DNA of 64,000 bases from MAG-120531 sp963934855 (GTDB lineage Bacteria; Bacteroidota; Bacteroidia; Flavobacteriales; Flavobacteriaceae), in the NCBI GenBank assembly GCA_963934855.1, contig CAWWAC010000003.1, positions 1 to 64,000 of the forward strand. The letters are read 5' to 3'. The first letter of the stretch is position 1, and the number at the start of each line of letters is the position of its first letter. The notes beneath the pieces are model-generated. The model was not told where the DNA came from. It did no database searches and worked only from the letters and a program-made list of their open reading frames with translations. Below, in pieces: positions 16,678 to 25,100 of the stretch. The position numbers were made by a program, and so were the translations under genes.

Positions 16678-17259
16678 ATGTTAGGCCTTAAACTTCCCAC
16701 AGACCCAAGATGGGTGAATATAGTAGAAAAAAATATTGATGCCATTCTAACAGATCATGCTTTTTGTGAGCAAAAAGCTGCCAGTACTGCTATTTCTCTA
16801 ATTGTAAGCTTCCCAGAATACACAGATCTTGTTAAAGAAATGACAGCCCTAGTAAGAGAGGAAATGAGTCATTTTAAAATGGTCCATGATATTATTATCT
16901 CTAGAGGGCAAGTATTAGGAAGGGATAGAAAAGATGATTATGTAATAGCACTCTTAGGTTTTTTTCCTAAAGGGGGCAGTAGAACTACTCAGTTGGTGCA
17001 CAGGCTTTTACTAGCGGCTCTTATAGAGGCTAGGAGCTGTGAACGCTTTAGACTGCTCTCAGAGGCGCTTGAAGACCAAGATTTAAGAGAATTCTATAAA
17101 AAGCTCATGATTAGCGAGGCAGGACATTATACCATGTTTTTAAGACTTGCAAGGCAGTATGGAGAACGGAAAGAGGTAGACCAAAAATGGAATTCATTAT
17201 TAGAATTTGAAGCCCAGATTATGAAAAATCTAGACAATCAACAGCTCATTCACGGTTAA
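16678..17259 (+). CDS. miaE: tRNA-(ms2io6A)-hydroxylase, MiaE-like diiron protein
   Basis: A 193-residue four-helix-bundle protein. The diiron ligands of the MiaE family can be followed: a Glu in HAFCEQKAAS near residue 33, REEMSHF (E-x-x-H) near 60-66, an IEARSCERF Glu near 116-124, and SEAGHYTMF (E-x-x-H) near 148-156. MiaE hydroxylates the isopentenyl side chain of ms2i6A37 in tRNA with O2. It is 10 bases after dnaX and thus probably co-transcribed, an association without an obvious functional reason. It converges with ppk1 over a 12-base gap. Confidence 0.9.
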   Translation: MLGLKLPTDPRWVNIVEKNIDAILTDHAFCEQKAASTAISLIVSFPEYTDLVKEMTALVREEMSHFKMVHDIIISRGQVLGRDRKDDYVIALLGFFPKGGSRTTQLVHRLLLAALIEARSCERFRLLSEALEDQDLREFYKKLMISEAGHYTMFLRLARQYGERKEVDQKWNSLLEFEAQIMKNLDNQQLIHG

Positions 17260-17271
17260 AAAATCAGTAAA

Positions 17272-19362
17272 TTACTCGGTTAGCTTTTTCTGATAATAGG
17301 CATACATATCAAACTGAGACCGCACCGGACTTTCTAAATTTATCCTATACAGACTTTCTTGCTGATCTGATAAAATTCTAGCTTTTACATTGTCACTCCA
17401 AGCAATATTAAAAGTGTCTGTAAGTTCAATCTGTATTTCTGGATCATAAATAGGACAACCTACTTCTACCCTATAGTCTAGGTTTCTAGTCATCCAATCT
17501 GCAGAAGAAATATATATTTTAGGATGCTTGTCATTACCAAAAATAAAGAGCCTAGTGTGTTCTAAAAACTTGTCTATCACACTAATGACCTCTATATTTT
17601 CACTCATTCCAACAACACCCGGCACCAAACAGCAAATTCCTCTAATAATCATTTGAATTTTAACACCTGCCCTAGAAGCCTCGTAAAGTTTGTCTATCAT
17701 TTTATAAGACGTTATGCTATTCATCTTAATTTTTAAGTAAGCATCTTTACCTGATTTAGCGTTGGCTATCTCAATATCTATTAGCTTTTTAAATACATTT
17801 TTGGTATAATGAGGAGATACTATTAAATGTTTGTATTTGTGAATTTTATAAGTAGTTTCAAAAAAATCAAAGACCTTATCTAATTCTTTTAAGATGGGAT
17901 CATATGCAGTAAACAAAGTATAGTCTGTATAAATTCTAGCAGTAGATTCATTAAAGTTTCCTGTACTTACAAAGCCATAACGTTTAAGACCTAGCAACTC
18001 TTCTCTTTCTATAATGCAAATTTTTGAGTGTACTTTTAAACCCCGAACTCCAAAAATAAGCTTAACGCCTTCTGCTTGTAGTTGCTCAGCGTATTCAATA
18101 TTGGCATGTTCGTCAAAACGAGCCTGCAGTTCAATTTGAACCGTCACTTGTTTTCCGTTCTTTACCGCATTAATGAGAGAAGCGGCAATTTGAGAATTAT
18201 TAGCCAATCTATATACCGTGATTTTAATGGTCTTAACCTTTGGGTCTAAGGCTGCTTCTTTTAAAAATCTAGTAATATAAGAGAAGGTGTGGTAAGGCGT
18301 ATATTGCAAAATGTCTTTTTGTGCAATATGGTTTAGTAAACTCCCCTCTACTGGAACCCCTTTTACTAAAAGCGGTATGGTTTTAGAATACAAAAGATCT
18401 GGTCTTCCTAGACTAGGAAAACTCATATAATCCCTTCTATTGTGGTATCTACCCCCAGGAATTACAGAATCTGTATCTTCTATTTTCATTTTGTCCCTCA
18501 AGAATTTAAGAGTGTCTTTCTCAATATTCATATCATAAACAAAACGTACTGGGTCGCTAATTTTTCTCTCCTCTACGCTCTCGTAAATTTTTTCAATAAA
18601 ACTTTTACTTAGGTCATTGTCCATATCTAATTCTGCGTCCCTAGTAATCTTAATCATATGGGCGGCAATCTTAGAATAGGAAAACATATTAAAAATTTTC
18701 CCTAAATTAAAGCGAATAATGTCATCTAACATCATAATATACTGCTTGTCTCCCTCATTTGGCAATACCACAAAGCGGTCTATACTTCTAGGAATTTCAA
18801 TAAGCGCATAGCGAATGTCTTTTTTTCTTCTAAAGCTATTTATTGAATTATTTTTTAAAGCCGTTTCAGACATTGACATTTTAATAGCTAAATAAGCGGC
18901 TGTATCTTTTAGTAAAGGGAAATCTGCTAAATCATTTAAGATAATAGTCATGAGAACCGGACTCACTTTATGTGTAAAATAATCTGAAATGAAAGCAGCT
19001 TGAGAAGGGGTTACTTCCTTTTCATTAATTAAGAATATATTCTTTTCCTCAAGCTCATCTTCAATAGTCTTAAGTATATCTAAAGATTGTTTCTGCTGAG
19101 CAATTACAATTTTAGTGATTTCATCTAACAAAGCTTTTGGCTTTTCTTCGCCTAGCACATTTTTAAGCTTAGCTCCAGCGTCTACTACTCTTTTAACCGT
19201 AGCGTAACGCACCTTAAAAAATTCATCTAAGTTATTGGAGAAAATACCTAAAAAACGGAACCTTTCAATCAGGGGTACATTGGGATCTGCACTCTCTTGC
19301 AATACGCGTTCATTAAAACGCAACCAGCTAATTTCCCTGTTGATATATTGATTCTTTGTCAT
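17272..19362 (-). CDS. ppk1: Polyphosphate kinase 1
   Basis: PPK1 builds inorganic polyphosphate from ATP through a phosphohistidine. The 696-residue product starts with INREISWLRFNERVLQEA-like sequence and carries the phospholipase D-type folds in its C-terminal half: KVHSKICIIERE (autophosphorylated His) near residue 450 and YISSADWMTRNLDYRVEVGCPI near 620. Length and domain order are normal. It is alone on its strand; no ppx/GppA or PhoU gene is adjacent. A -7 box lies 27 bases before the ATG. Confidence 0.96.
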   Translation of the reverse strand: MTKNQYINREISWLRFNERVLQESADPNVPLIERFRFLGIFSNNLDEFFKVRYATVKRVVDAGAKLKNVLGEEKPKALLDEITKIVIAQQKQSLDILKTIEDELEEKNIFLINEKEVTPSQAAFISDYFTHKVSPVLMTIILNDLADFPLLKDTAAYLAIKMSMSETALKNNSINSFRRKKDIRYALIEIPRSIDRFVVLPNEGDKQYIMMLDDIIRFNLGKIFNMFSYSKIAAHMIKITRDAELDMDNDLSKSFIEKIYESVEERKISDPVRFVYDMNIEKDTLKFLRDKMKIEDTDSVIPGGRYHNRRDYMSFPSLGRPDLLYSKTIPLLVKGVPVEGSLLNHIAQKDILQYTPYHTFSYITRFLKEAALDPKVKTIKITVYRLANNSQIAASLINAVKNGKQVTVQIELQARFDEHANIEYAEQLQAEGVKLIFGVRGLKVHSKICIIEREELLGLKRYGFVSTGNFNESTARIYTDYTLFTAYDPILKELDKVFDFFETTYKIHKYKHLIVSPHYTKNVFKKLIDIEIANAKSGKDAYLKIKMNSITSYKMIDKLYEASRAGVKIQMIIRGICCLVPGVVGMSENIEVISVIDKFLEHTRLFIFGNDKHPKIYISSADWMTRNLDYRVEVGCPIYDPEIQIELTDTFNIAWSDNVKARILSDQQESLYRINLESPVRSQFDMYAYYQKKLTE

Positions 19363-19389
19363 AAATAATGCCTTAGACTAGTGAAAAAA

Positions 19390-19397
19390 CAAAAGTA
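19390..19397 (-). promoter_or_regulatory. -7 box of ppk1
   Basis: TACTTTTG on the minus strand, 27 bases before the ATG, the same distance seen at dnaX, pyrR and pyrG. No clear -33. Confidence 0.45.
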
Positions 19398-19456
19398 GCA
19401 TACTTTATAGATTTTAAAGTTAAAATTAATATAAGTCTATGCGGTATTTTGTGAAA

Positions 19457-20104
19457 TTATGGTGCCAAACGCTCCACAATCCAATCTAAATTGTCTTGGA
19501 GTGTGTAGCGAATTCTGTCATGCAATCGGTTTGGACGCCCCTGCCAAAATTCTATACTATGTGGCCGCACTAAAAAACCACCCCAATTTTGAGGTCTTTT
19601 AGTATTTTCCTCTGTAGCTGATGCCTCTAATATTTGCAGGGAAGTCTCCAATTCCTCTCTAGAAAAAATTACAGCACTCTGATTAGAGACAATAGCTCCA
19701 AGTCTTGAACCCAAGGGACGGGAGTCAAAATAATTATCAGAAGTAAGCGAAGTGACTTTTTCCGCTAAGCCTTTTATGATGACTTGACGCTCCATACTAG
19801 GCCAAAAAAAAGACAAACAAACTTTTGGATTAATCTCTATAGCTTTTCCTTTTTCAGACTTGTAATTGGTGTAAAAAATAAAACCATCATCATTGTATTT
19901 TTTGAGCAATACCACCCTAGTCTTTGGAAAACCGTCTACTCCTATAGCGGCCACACTCATGGCATTGGCCTCCTCTACTCCCCCTGACTGCTCTACCTCA
20001 TAAAACCAAGTCTGAAACTGATGTATAGGATTTTTAGAAATATGCGCCTCATCTAATGCCTGTTTATCATAAGATTTTCTGTAGTTCCCTAAGTCTTTTT
20101 CCAT
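19457..20104 (-). CDS. pdxH: Pyridoxamine 5'-phosphate oxidase
   Basis: PdxH oxidises pyridoxine or pyridoxamine 5'-phosphate to pyridoxal 5'-phosphate with FMN. The 215-residue sequence carries the N-terminal RKSYDKQALDE region, FMN-binding RVVLLKKYNDDGFIFYTNY near residues 60-78, KGKAIEINPKVCLSFFWP, and the C-terminal signature IEFWQGRPNRLHDRIRY near 183-199, which is diagnostic. Monocistronic, with its own -7 box 14 bases upstream of the ATG. A second, distant PNPOx-fold protein is encoded at 50965. Confidence 0.96.
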   Translation of the reverse strand: MEKDLGNYRKSYDKQALDEAHISKNPIHQFQTWFYEVEQSGGVEEANAMSVAAIGVDGFPKTRVVLLKKYNDDGFIFYTNYKSEKGKAIEINPKVCLSFFWPSMERQVIIKGLAEKVTSLTSDNYFDSRPLGSRLGAIVSNQSAVIFSREELETSLQILEASATEENTKRPQNWGGFLVRPHSIEFWQGRPNRLHDRIRYTLQDNLDWIVERLAP

Positions 20105-20118
20105 CTTAAAATTTTAAA

Positions 20119-20126
20119 CAAATATA
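20119..20126 (-). promoter_or_regulatory. -7 box of pdxH
   Basis: TATATTTG on the minus strand, 14 bases before the ATG, which predicts a very short 5' leader. Confidence 0.45.
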
Positions 20127-20171
20127 TGAAAATGAAAAAGAAAGTATTAATTAAATGAATAAGAGTCATTT

Positions 20172-20194
20172 AAAAAACTCGGCCAGGAGGCCAA
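20172..20194 (-). terminator. Terminator of the pyrR-pyrB-rnz operon
   Basis: On the minus strand TTGGCC-TCCT-GGCCGA forms a 6-bp stem directly after the rnz stop codon, followed by GTTTTTT. Confidence 0.55.
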
Positions 20195-20195
20195 A

Positions 20196-21101
20196 CTACC
20201 ATTCAAAACTAAGACCATCGTCTGCTAAGACTACAGGAGAGAAAATAGTTTCTGCCTCTTCTTTAAAGGGTTCTAAGCCCACATATCTAGTAGAATAATG
20301 GCCAAGTATCAGTTTCCCAACTCCGGCCTCTAGAGCTATTTGTGCTGCTTGTTTGGCTGTAGCATGTTTTGTTTTAGTAGCCAAGGCTGCCTCAGATTCT
20401 AAGAAAGTACTTTCATGATAAAGGGCATTTACCCCACTAATTTGTGGGATAATGGCTGGGAAATAAGCTGTGTCACTACAATAGGCATAGCTTTTAGGCC
20501 CTGTAGGGTCAAAACTTAATAAAGAATTAGCAATGAGAGTACCCATTGCATTTGGTGCGTCTTTTCCATCTTTAATGTTCTGAAAGTAACACCTGTCTAT
20601 ACCGTGGGCTTCTACAGCTATTGCGTTGAGCTTTCTAGGTCCTATTTTTTCTTGAATTAAAAAACCGTTGGTATAAATCCTGTGGTCTAGGGGAATAGTG
20701 GTCACCTGAACCTGATGGTCTTCAAAAACCACTACAGAATTTTTATCTGTCAATTCATAAAAATGCAAGGGATAATTGGTCCAGGAATCTCCTAATTTTA
20801 ACAGTAAAGTCACGGCTTCTTTTATGCCTTTTGGGCCATAAATATGCAAGGGATTTATCCTACCTAATAGCCTAAAGGTGGCCACCAATCCAGGAAGACC
20901 AAAAAAATGATCTCCGTGAAGGTGAGAAATAAAAATATGATTGATTTTAGAAAACCTAAGCTTTAGTTTTCTGAGTTGTACTTGGGTACCTTCCCCACAA
21001 TCTATTAAAAAAAGGTGGCTTTTAACTTCTAGTACTTGAGAAGTTGGATTGGTAAGGGTTCTAGGGGTGGCTGCGTAACAACCTAAGACTGTTAACTTCA
21101 A
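20196..21101 (-). CDS. rnz: Ribonuclease Z
   Basis: RNase Z cuts the 3' trailer from tRNA precursors. The 301-residue metallo-beta-lactamase fold shows the metal-binding motif SHLHGDHFFGLPG near residues 58-71, an Asp in the CSDTAYFP block near 215, HESTF, and the last His in LGHYSTRY near 268-275. Start is TTG: the 4-base TTGA overlaps the upstream gene's stop codon (TGA), a translational coupling arrangement, and the N-terminus MKLTVLGCYAATPRT is the conserved one. It is the last gene of the pyrR-pyrB operon, ahead of a hairpin terminator. Confidence 0.95.
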   Translation of the reverse strand: MKLTVLGCYAATPRTLTNPTSQVLEVKSHLFLIDCGEGTQVQLRKLKLRFSKINHIFISHLHGDHFFGLPGLVATFRLLGRINPLHIYGPKGIKEAVTLLLKLGDSWTNYPLHFYELTDKNSVVVFEDHQVQVTTIPLDHRIYTNGFLIQEKIGPRKLNAIAVEAHGIDRCYFQNIKDGKDAPNAMGTLIANSLLSFDPTGPKSYAYCSDTAYFPAIIPQISGVNALYHESTFLESEAALATKTKHATAKQAAQIALEAGVGKLILGHYSTRYVGLEPFKEEAETIFSPVVLADDGLSFEW

Positions 21102-21430
21102 ATTCCTAAATCTCTTTCAATATCTTCCATCTCTATCACGTCTTTTGCCTCTTGTAATGTAGGCACTAATTCCAAGCCGTCTGGCACCTGGTCATAAGTG
21201 AGCATATCTGTGACTACCACAAAAGATTTACCAGCTACTTTATGTGTGGCGGCAAGTGCTACCAATCGGTCTATTTCTGTATTATTAATCATTTTATCTG
21301 TTGATAAATGCAAGACTATGTGTAGCATTTCATAGTCTTTATACATAGCCATTACATGGTCTAAAAAGACATCTAAAGTTTTGACCTCTTGTGAAATAAT
21401 AGCCGTTTGCCCAATGGTATTAACAATCAT
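21098..21430 (-). CDS. Small conserved protein between pyrB and rnz, function unknown
   Basis: A 110-residue soluble protein with alternating strands and helices (TAIISQEV... LHIVLHLS... SFVVVTDM), a pattern compatible with a STAS/SpoIIAA-like or similar alpha/beta fold, but without a motif that proves it. It starts 2 bases after the pyrB stop and its stop overlaps the rnz start. This tight coupling suggests that it is made together with RNase Z, perhaps as a partner (inference). The acidic C-terminus (EMEDIERDLGI) is notable. I do not assign a function. Confidence 0.6.
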   Translation of the reverse strand: MIVNTIGQTAIISQEVKTLDVFLDHVMAMYKDYEMLHIVLHLSTDKMINNTEIDRLVALAATHKVAGKSFVVVTDMLTYDQVPDGLELVPTLQEAKDVIEMEDIERDLGI

Positions 21431-21432
21431 GA

Positions 21433-22359
21433 CTATTTAATTTTTGCTGCTAATAAGTAAATAACAGCCATTCTAATAGCCACTCCGTTTTCTACTTGGT
21501 TTAAGATAATGGACTGCCCGGAGTCTGCAACTTCAGAGGTGATTTCTACCCCTCTATTTATAGGGCCAGGGTGCATAATCACAATTTCTTTGTCTAAAGT
21601 GGCCAGTAGCTCTTTATTCACTCCGTACAATTGGGTGTATTCTCTGGTGCTTGGAAAATAGCTAATATCCATACGTTCATTTTGAACGCGAAGCATATTG
21701 GCTACATCACACCAGTTTAATGCTTTTCTAAGGTCTGTTTCTACAGTCACTCCTAAAGACTCAATATATTTGGGGATTAGTGTTTTTGGACCACAAACTT
21801 TCACTTCTGCTCCCTGCAATTTTAAAGCAAAAATATTTGATAGTGCTACCCTAGAGTGAAGTACATCTCCCACAATAACCACTTTTTTACCTGCAACGTC
21901 TCCCAATCGTTCTCTGATAGAGTAAGAATCTAAAAGGGCTTGTGTGGGGTGTTCATGGGTGCCGTCTCCAGCGTTGATAATAGCTGCTTTAATATGCTTG
22001 GACAGTAATACACCAGCGCCTGGGTTGGGGTGGCGCATGACCAACATATCTACTTTCATAGACAGTATATTATTAACGGTATCTATAAGGGTTTCCCCTT
22101 TTTTTAAAGAAGATTGAGCAGAAGAAAAATTAATAACATCTGCAGAGAGTCTTTTTTCTGCAAGCTCAAAAGATAGCTTGGTTCGGGTAGAATTTTCAAA
22201 AAATATATTGGCGATGGTGATGTCTCTGAGCGATGGTACTTTTTTAATGGGGCGGTTAATCACTTCCTTAAAGTGATCTGCCGTCTCAATGATAAGTTGA
22301 ATATCTTTTTCATTGAGATATTTAATCCCTAGTAAGTGTGGTACACTTAATTGGCTCAT
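21433..22359 (-). CDS. pyrB: Aspartate carbamoyltransferase catalytic subunit
   Basis: PyrB condenses carbamoyl phosphate and aspartate in pyrimidine synthesis. The 308-residue protein has the carbamoyl-phosphate loop FFENSTRTKLSFE near residues 53-65, MRHPNPGAG in place of the usual SxRHP, the GDGTHEHPTQALLD block near 130-143 and the substrate loop HPGPINRGVEI near 264-274. No regulatory pyrI gene follows, in line with PyrR-associated operons of this type. It is the second gene of the unit, 25 bases after pyrR. Confidence 0.96.
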   Translation of the reverse strand: MSQLSVPHLLGIKYLNEKDIQLIIETADHFKEVINRPIKKVPSLRDITIANIFFENSTRTKLSFELAEKRLSADVINFSSAQSSLKKGETLIDTVNNILSMKVDMLVMRHPNPGAGVLLSKHIKAAIINAGDGTHEHPTQALLDSYSIRERLGDVAGKKVVIVGDVLHSRVALSNIFALKLQGAEVKVCGPKTLIPKYIESLGVTVETDLRKALNWCDVANMLRVQNERMDISYFPSTREYTQLYGVNKELLATLDKEIVIMHPGPINRGVEITSEVADSGQSIILNQVENGVAIRMAVIYLLAAKIK

Positions 22360-22384
22360 AAGCTACTTTTACTTTTAAAGGTTT

Positions 22385-22924
22385 TCATTCATTAATTAGG
22401 TAAACGGTGTCTTCTCCATCTTGCTCTTTCCAACACACCTTTACCTTTTCCTGGTTAATGACATCTACCTGCCTTCCTCTGTAATTGGGCTGTATAGGTA
22501 AGTGCCTACTAAACCTTCTATCTATAAGGGTTAGGAGTTCTATTTCTTCTGGTCTTCCAAATGATTGTAAAGCTGTTAACGCTGCACGTATACTTCTTCC
22601 TGTGTATAAAACGTCATCTATAAGGACTACATTTTTATTATCTATTAGAAAATCTATCTGGGTCTTATTAGCTGTGAGCGTTTTGCCAACCATTCTAAAG
22701 TCATCTCTAAAAAAAGTAATATCTAAAAAGCCCAACGCAATATTTGATACTTTGTAATCTTCTTTTAAAATTTTACATAGGCGTTCTGCCAAATAAATAC
22801 CCCTGGGCTGCAATCCTATTAAAACGGTTTTGGAAAAATCTAAATGCCTCTCTAAAAGTTGGCAAGCCAATCTGTGAAGGATGATGTAAATTTCTTTTTC
22901 AGAAAGTAGTACTTTTTGGCTCAT
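22385..22924 (-). CDS. pyrR: PyrR bifunctional regulator / uracil phosphoribosyltransferase
   Basis: A 179-residue PyrR. The PRPP-binding loop is VVLIDDVLYTGRSIRAAL near residues 93-110, and the LIDRRFSRHLPIQPNYRG block near 130 is typical. In Bacillus PyrR binds a conserved stem-loop in pyr mRNA leaders and causes attenuation. Here the leader before pyrR is about 27 bases and shows no such loop or antiterminator, so in this organism PyrR may work only as an enzyme or by another mechanism. The frame is open to 22954, but ATG 22924 gives the normal N-terminus and the upstream part overlaps the -7 box. First gene of pyrR-pyrB-small protein-rnz. Confidence 0.93.
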   Translation of the reverse strand: MSQKVLLSEKEIYIILHRLACQLLERHLDFSKTVLIGLQPRGIYLAERLCKILKEDYKVSNIALGFLDITFFRDDFRMVGKTLTANKTQIDFLIDNKNVVLIDDVLYTGRSIRAALTALQSFGRPEEIELLTLIDRRFSRHLPIQPNYRGRQVDVINQEKVKVCWKEQDGEDTVYLINE

Positions 22925-22951
22925 AGGCTCCAATACAGTGCAATTGAGTAA

Positions 22952-22959
22952 CAAAAATA
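22952..22959 (-). promoter_or_regulatory. -7 box of the pyrR operon
   Basis: TATTTTTG on the minus strand, 27 bases before the pyrR ATG at 22924. No convincing -33. Confidence 0.4.
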
Positions 22960-23006
22960 GACATTTTTTTTAATTTATAGAGATTCATTTCTATTATGAT
23001 TTAGGT

Positions 23007-23036
23007 AAAAAAAAAGCCCAAGCAAATGCTCGGGCT
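23007..23036 (-). terminator. Rho-independent terminator of rpsA
   Basis: On the minus strand AGCCCGAGC-atttg-style loop-GCTTGGGCT pairs over 9 bp (one G-U), followed by a run of nine T. It lies 25 bases past the rpsA stop. Confidence 0.8.
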
Positions 23037-23060
23037 TTTATAATTCAAAAAATGAGGAAA

Positions 23061-24890
23061 TTAATTTCCTTTTCCTTCCATTTTATCTTTTAACGCTTGT
23101 AATGCTAAGTTAGCGTCACCTAGAGTTGGTTTGGCCTCTTCTGCACTGGCTGTCGCTTTTTTAACAGCTGTACGCACATTGCGTTGCTCTTCTTCTCTAA
23201 AGATAGCAGTGTGGCTAGCCACTACACGCTTAAATTCTTTATTGAACTCAATAATTTTAAATTGAGCTTGGTCTCCTTTGGCTAATTTACTACCATCCTC
23301 TTTTTCTAAGTGTCTAGTAGGTACAAAAGCTACAATGTCTTCATTGAAGTTAATAGTAGCACCTTTGTCTACAATCTCAGCAATAGAAGCGGTATGCAAA
23401 GAATCTAAAGCAAATTCAGTTTCGTATTTATCCCAAGGATTATCAGTAGTTTGCTTGTGTCCAAGACTTAATTTCCTACCGGTAACATCTAATTCTAATA
23501 CCTCTACCTCTAGTGTGTCACCTACTGCAACAAACTCAGATGGATGCTTAATTTTCTTAGTCCAAGAAAGGTCAGAAATATAAATTAATCCGTCTATTCC
23601 CTCTTCTAATTCTACAAATACACCAAAGTTAGTGAAGTTTCTCACTATACCTTTATGCTTAGAAGCTACAGGGTATTTAGCAGTAATGTCTGTCCAAGGA
23701 TCTTGCGTTAATTGCTTAATACCTAATGACATTTTACGGTCCTCACGGTCTAGTGTTAAAACAACTGCTTCTAAAGCGTCACCTACTTTTACAAAGTCTT
23801 GTGCAGAACGCAAGTGTGTAGACCAAGACATTTCAGAAACGTGAATTAAACCTTCAACACCTTCTTCTACCTCGATAAACGCACCGTAATCTGCAATAAC
23901 AACTACTTTACCTTTTACTTTGTCTCCCACTTTAATAGTATCGCTTAGCGCCTCCCATGGGTGCTTCTCTAACTGCTTAAGACCTAACTGAATTCTTGAT
24001 TTATTGTCATCAAAATCTAAGATCACCACATTTAATTTCTGGTCTAATTCTACCACCTCATTTGGATGGTTAATTCTTGACCAAGAAAGATCTGTAATGT
24101 GAACCAAACCATCTACACCTCCAAGATCAATAAACACACCATAAGAAGTAATGTTTTTAACCACACCTTCTAATACTTGTCCTTTTTCTAATTGGCCAAT
24201 GATTTCTTTTTTCTGCTCTTCAATGTCGGCCTCTATAAGGGCCTTGTGAGAAACAACTACGTTTTTAAACTCATGGTTAATTTTAACCACCTTGAATTCC
24301 ATAGTTTTTCCAACGTATTGGTCGTAGTCTCTAATGGGTTTCACGTCAATTTGAGAACCTGGCAAGAATGCCTCAATTCCAAAAACGTCTACAATCATAC
24401 CTCCTTTAGTTCTACACTTCACAAAACCGTTTACTACTTCTTCTTTGTCATGTGCATTATTTACACGGTCCCAAGCTTTAATAGTTCTTGCTTTTCTATG
24501 TGATAAAACTAATTGGCCTGTTTTATCTTCACGAATGTCAATAAGAACTTCTACCTCATCTCCTACTTTTAGGTCTGGATTGTAACGAAATTCGTTTAAA
24601 GAGATTACTCCCTCTGACTTTGCGTTAATATCAATAATAGCTTCACGGTCTGTAAGGAAAACTACCCTACCTACCACTACCTCTTCATCTGTAGTGTCTA
24701 CAAAGTTTGCGGATACTAAGGCTTCAAACTCTACTAATTTAGCGCTTTCTACTCTCTCAATACCTTGCTCGTACTTGTCCCAATTAAAATCTGCAAGAAA
24801 TTTCTTAGGATCTTGTACCTGAGGTGTTTGTGTTGTTTCTGTTACAACTGCTTCATTTTCTGCAGCTGCATTTGTTGTTTCTTCAGTCAT
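23061..24890 (-). CDS. rpsA: 30S ribosomal protein bS1
   Basis: bS1 binds mRNA and brings it to the 30S subunit, which matters in Bacteroidota, where Shine-Dalgarno pairing is little used. The 609-residue protein has an acidic, low-complexity N-terminus (TEETTNAAAENEAV), then six S1 repeats; repeats 3-6 are easily seen from the recurring GV-x(0)-FV/I-x-L-G/E-G-DGLVHI/YISDLSW pattern at roughly 90-residue spacing. The frame runs on upstream to 25016, but those 42 codons look unlike a ribosomal protein and lie within the leader; ATG 24890 is the standard start. A good promoter at 25006-25036 predicts a leader of about 110 nt. Confidence 0.96.
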   Translation of the reverse strand: MTEETTNAAAENEAVVTETTQTPQVQDPKKFLADFNWDKYEQGIERVESAKLVEFEALVSANFVDTTDEEVVVGRVVFLTDREAIIDINAKSEGVISLNEFRYNPDLKVGDEVEVLIDIREDKTGQLVLSHRKARTIKAWDRVNNAHDKEEVVNGFVKCRTKGGMIVDVFGIEAFLPGSQIDVKPIRDYDQYVGKTMEFKVVKINHEFKNVVVSHKALIEADIEEQKKEIIGQLEKGQVLEGVVKNITSYGVFIDLGGVDGLVHITDLSWSRINHPNEVVELDQKLNVVILDFDDNKSRIQLGLKQLEKHPWEALSDTIKVGDKVKGKVVVIADYGAFIEVEEGVEGLIHVSEMSWSTHLRSAQDFVKVGDALEAVVLTLDREDRKMSLGIKQLTQDPWTDITAKYPVASKHKGIVRNFTNFGVFVELEEGIDGLIYISDLSWTKKIKHPSEFVAVGDTLEVEVLELDVTGRKLSLGHKQTTDNPWDKYETEFALDSLHTASIAEIVDKGATINFNEDIVAFVPTRHLEKEDGSKLAKGDQAQFKIIEFNKEFKRVVASHTAIFREEEQRNVRTAVKKATASAEEAKPTLGDANLALQALKDKMEGKGN

Positions 24891-25005
24891 TTGAAGATTA
24901 AGTTTGTATTCTATAGTGTTACAAGAGCCCGCAATAGCTACAGAAGTTGTGAGTAATAAAAATAATAAATCCCTTTTTCTCTTGATTCTTTGCTTAAAAG
25001 GTGGG

Positions 25006-25036
25006 CAAAAATACAATTAAATAAGGGATTTACAAA
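25006..25036 (-). promoter_or_regulatory. Promoter of rpsA (-33 TTTG, -7 TATTTTTG)
   Basis: On the minus strand TTTG (25033-25036), 19-base spacer, TATTTTTG (25006-25013). The start codon is 115 bases away, so the transcript carries a leader of about 110 nt, far longer than at other genes here. Confidence 0.65.
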
Positions 25037-25100
25037 TCTTAATAGGGCTAAATTGTGTGGGCATTAAATTTGCCTCCAAACAATTGTATAAAAAAGAAAA

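Noticed and set aside
22925..22960. PyrR-binding attenuator before pyrR
   Set aside because: I looked for the conserved PyrR-binding stem-loop and an antiterminator; the leader is too short and shows neither.
24891..25016. Extended N-terminus of rpsA with a lipoprotein-like signal
   Set aside because: The 42 extra codons look like a signal sequence with a Cys, which makes no sense on a ribosomal protein, and the promoter at 25006-25036 overlaps them.
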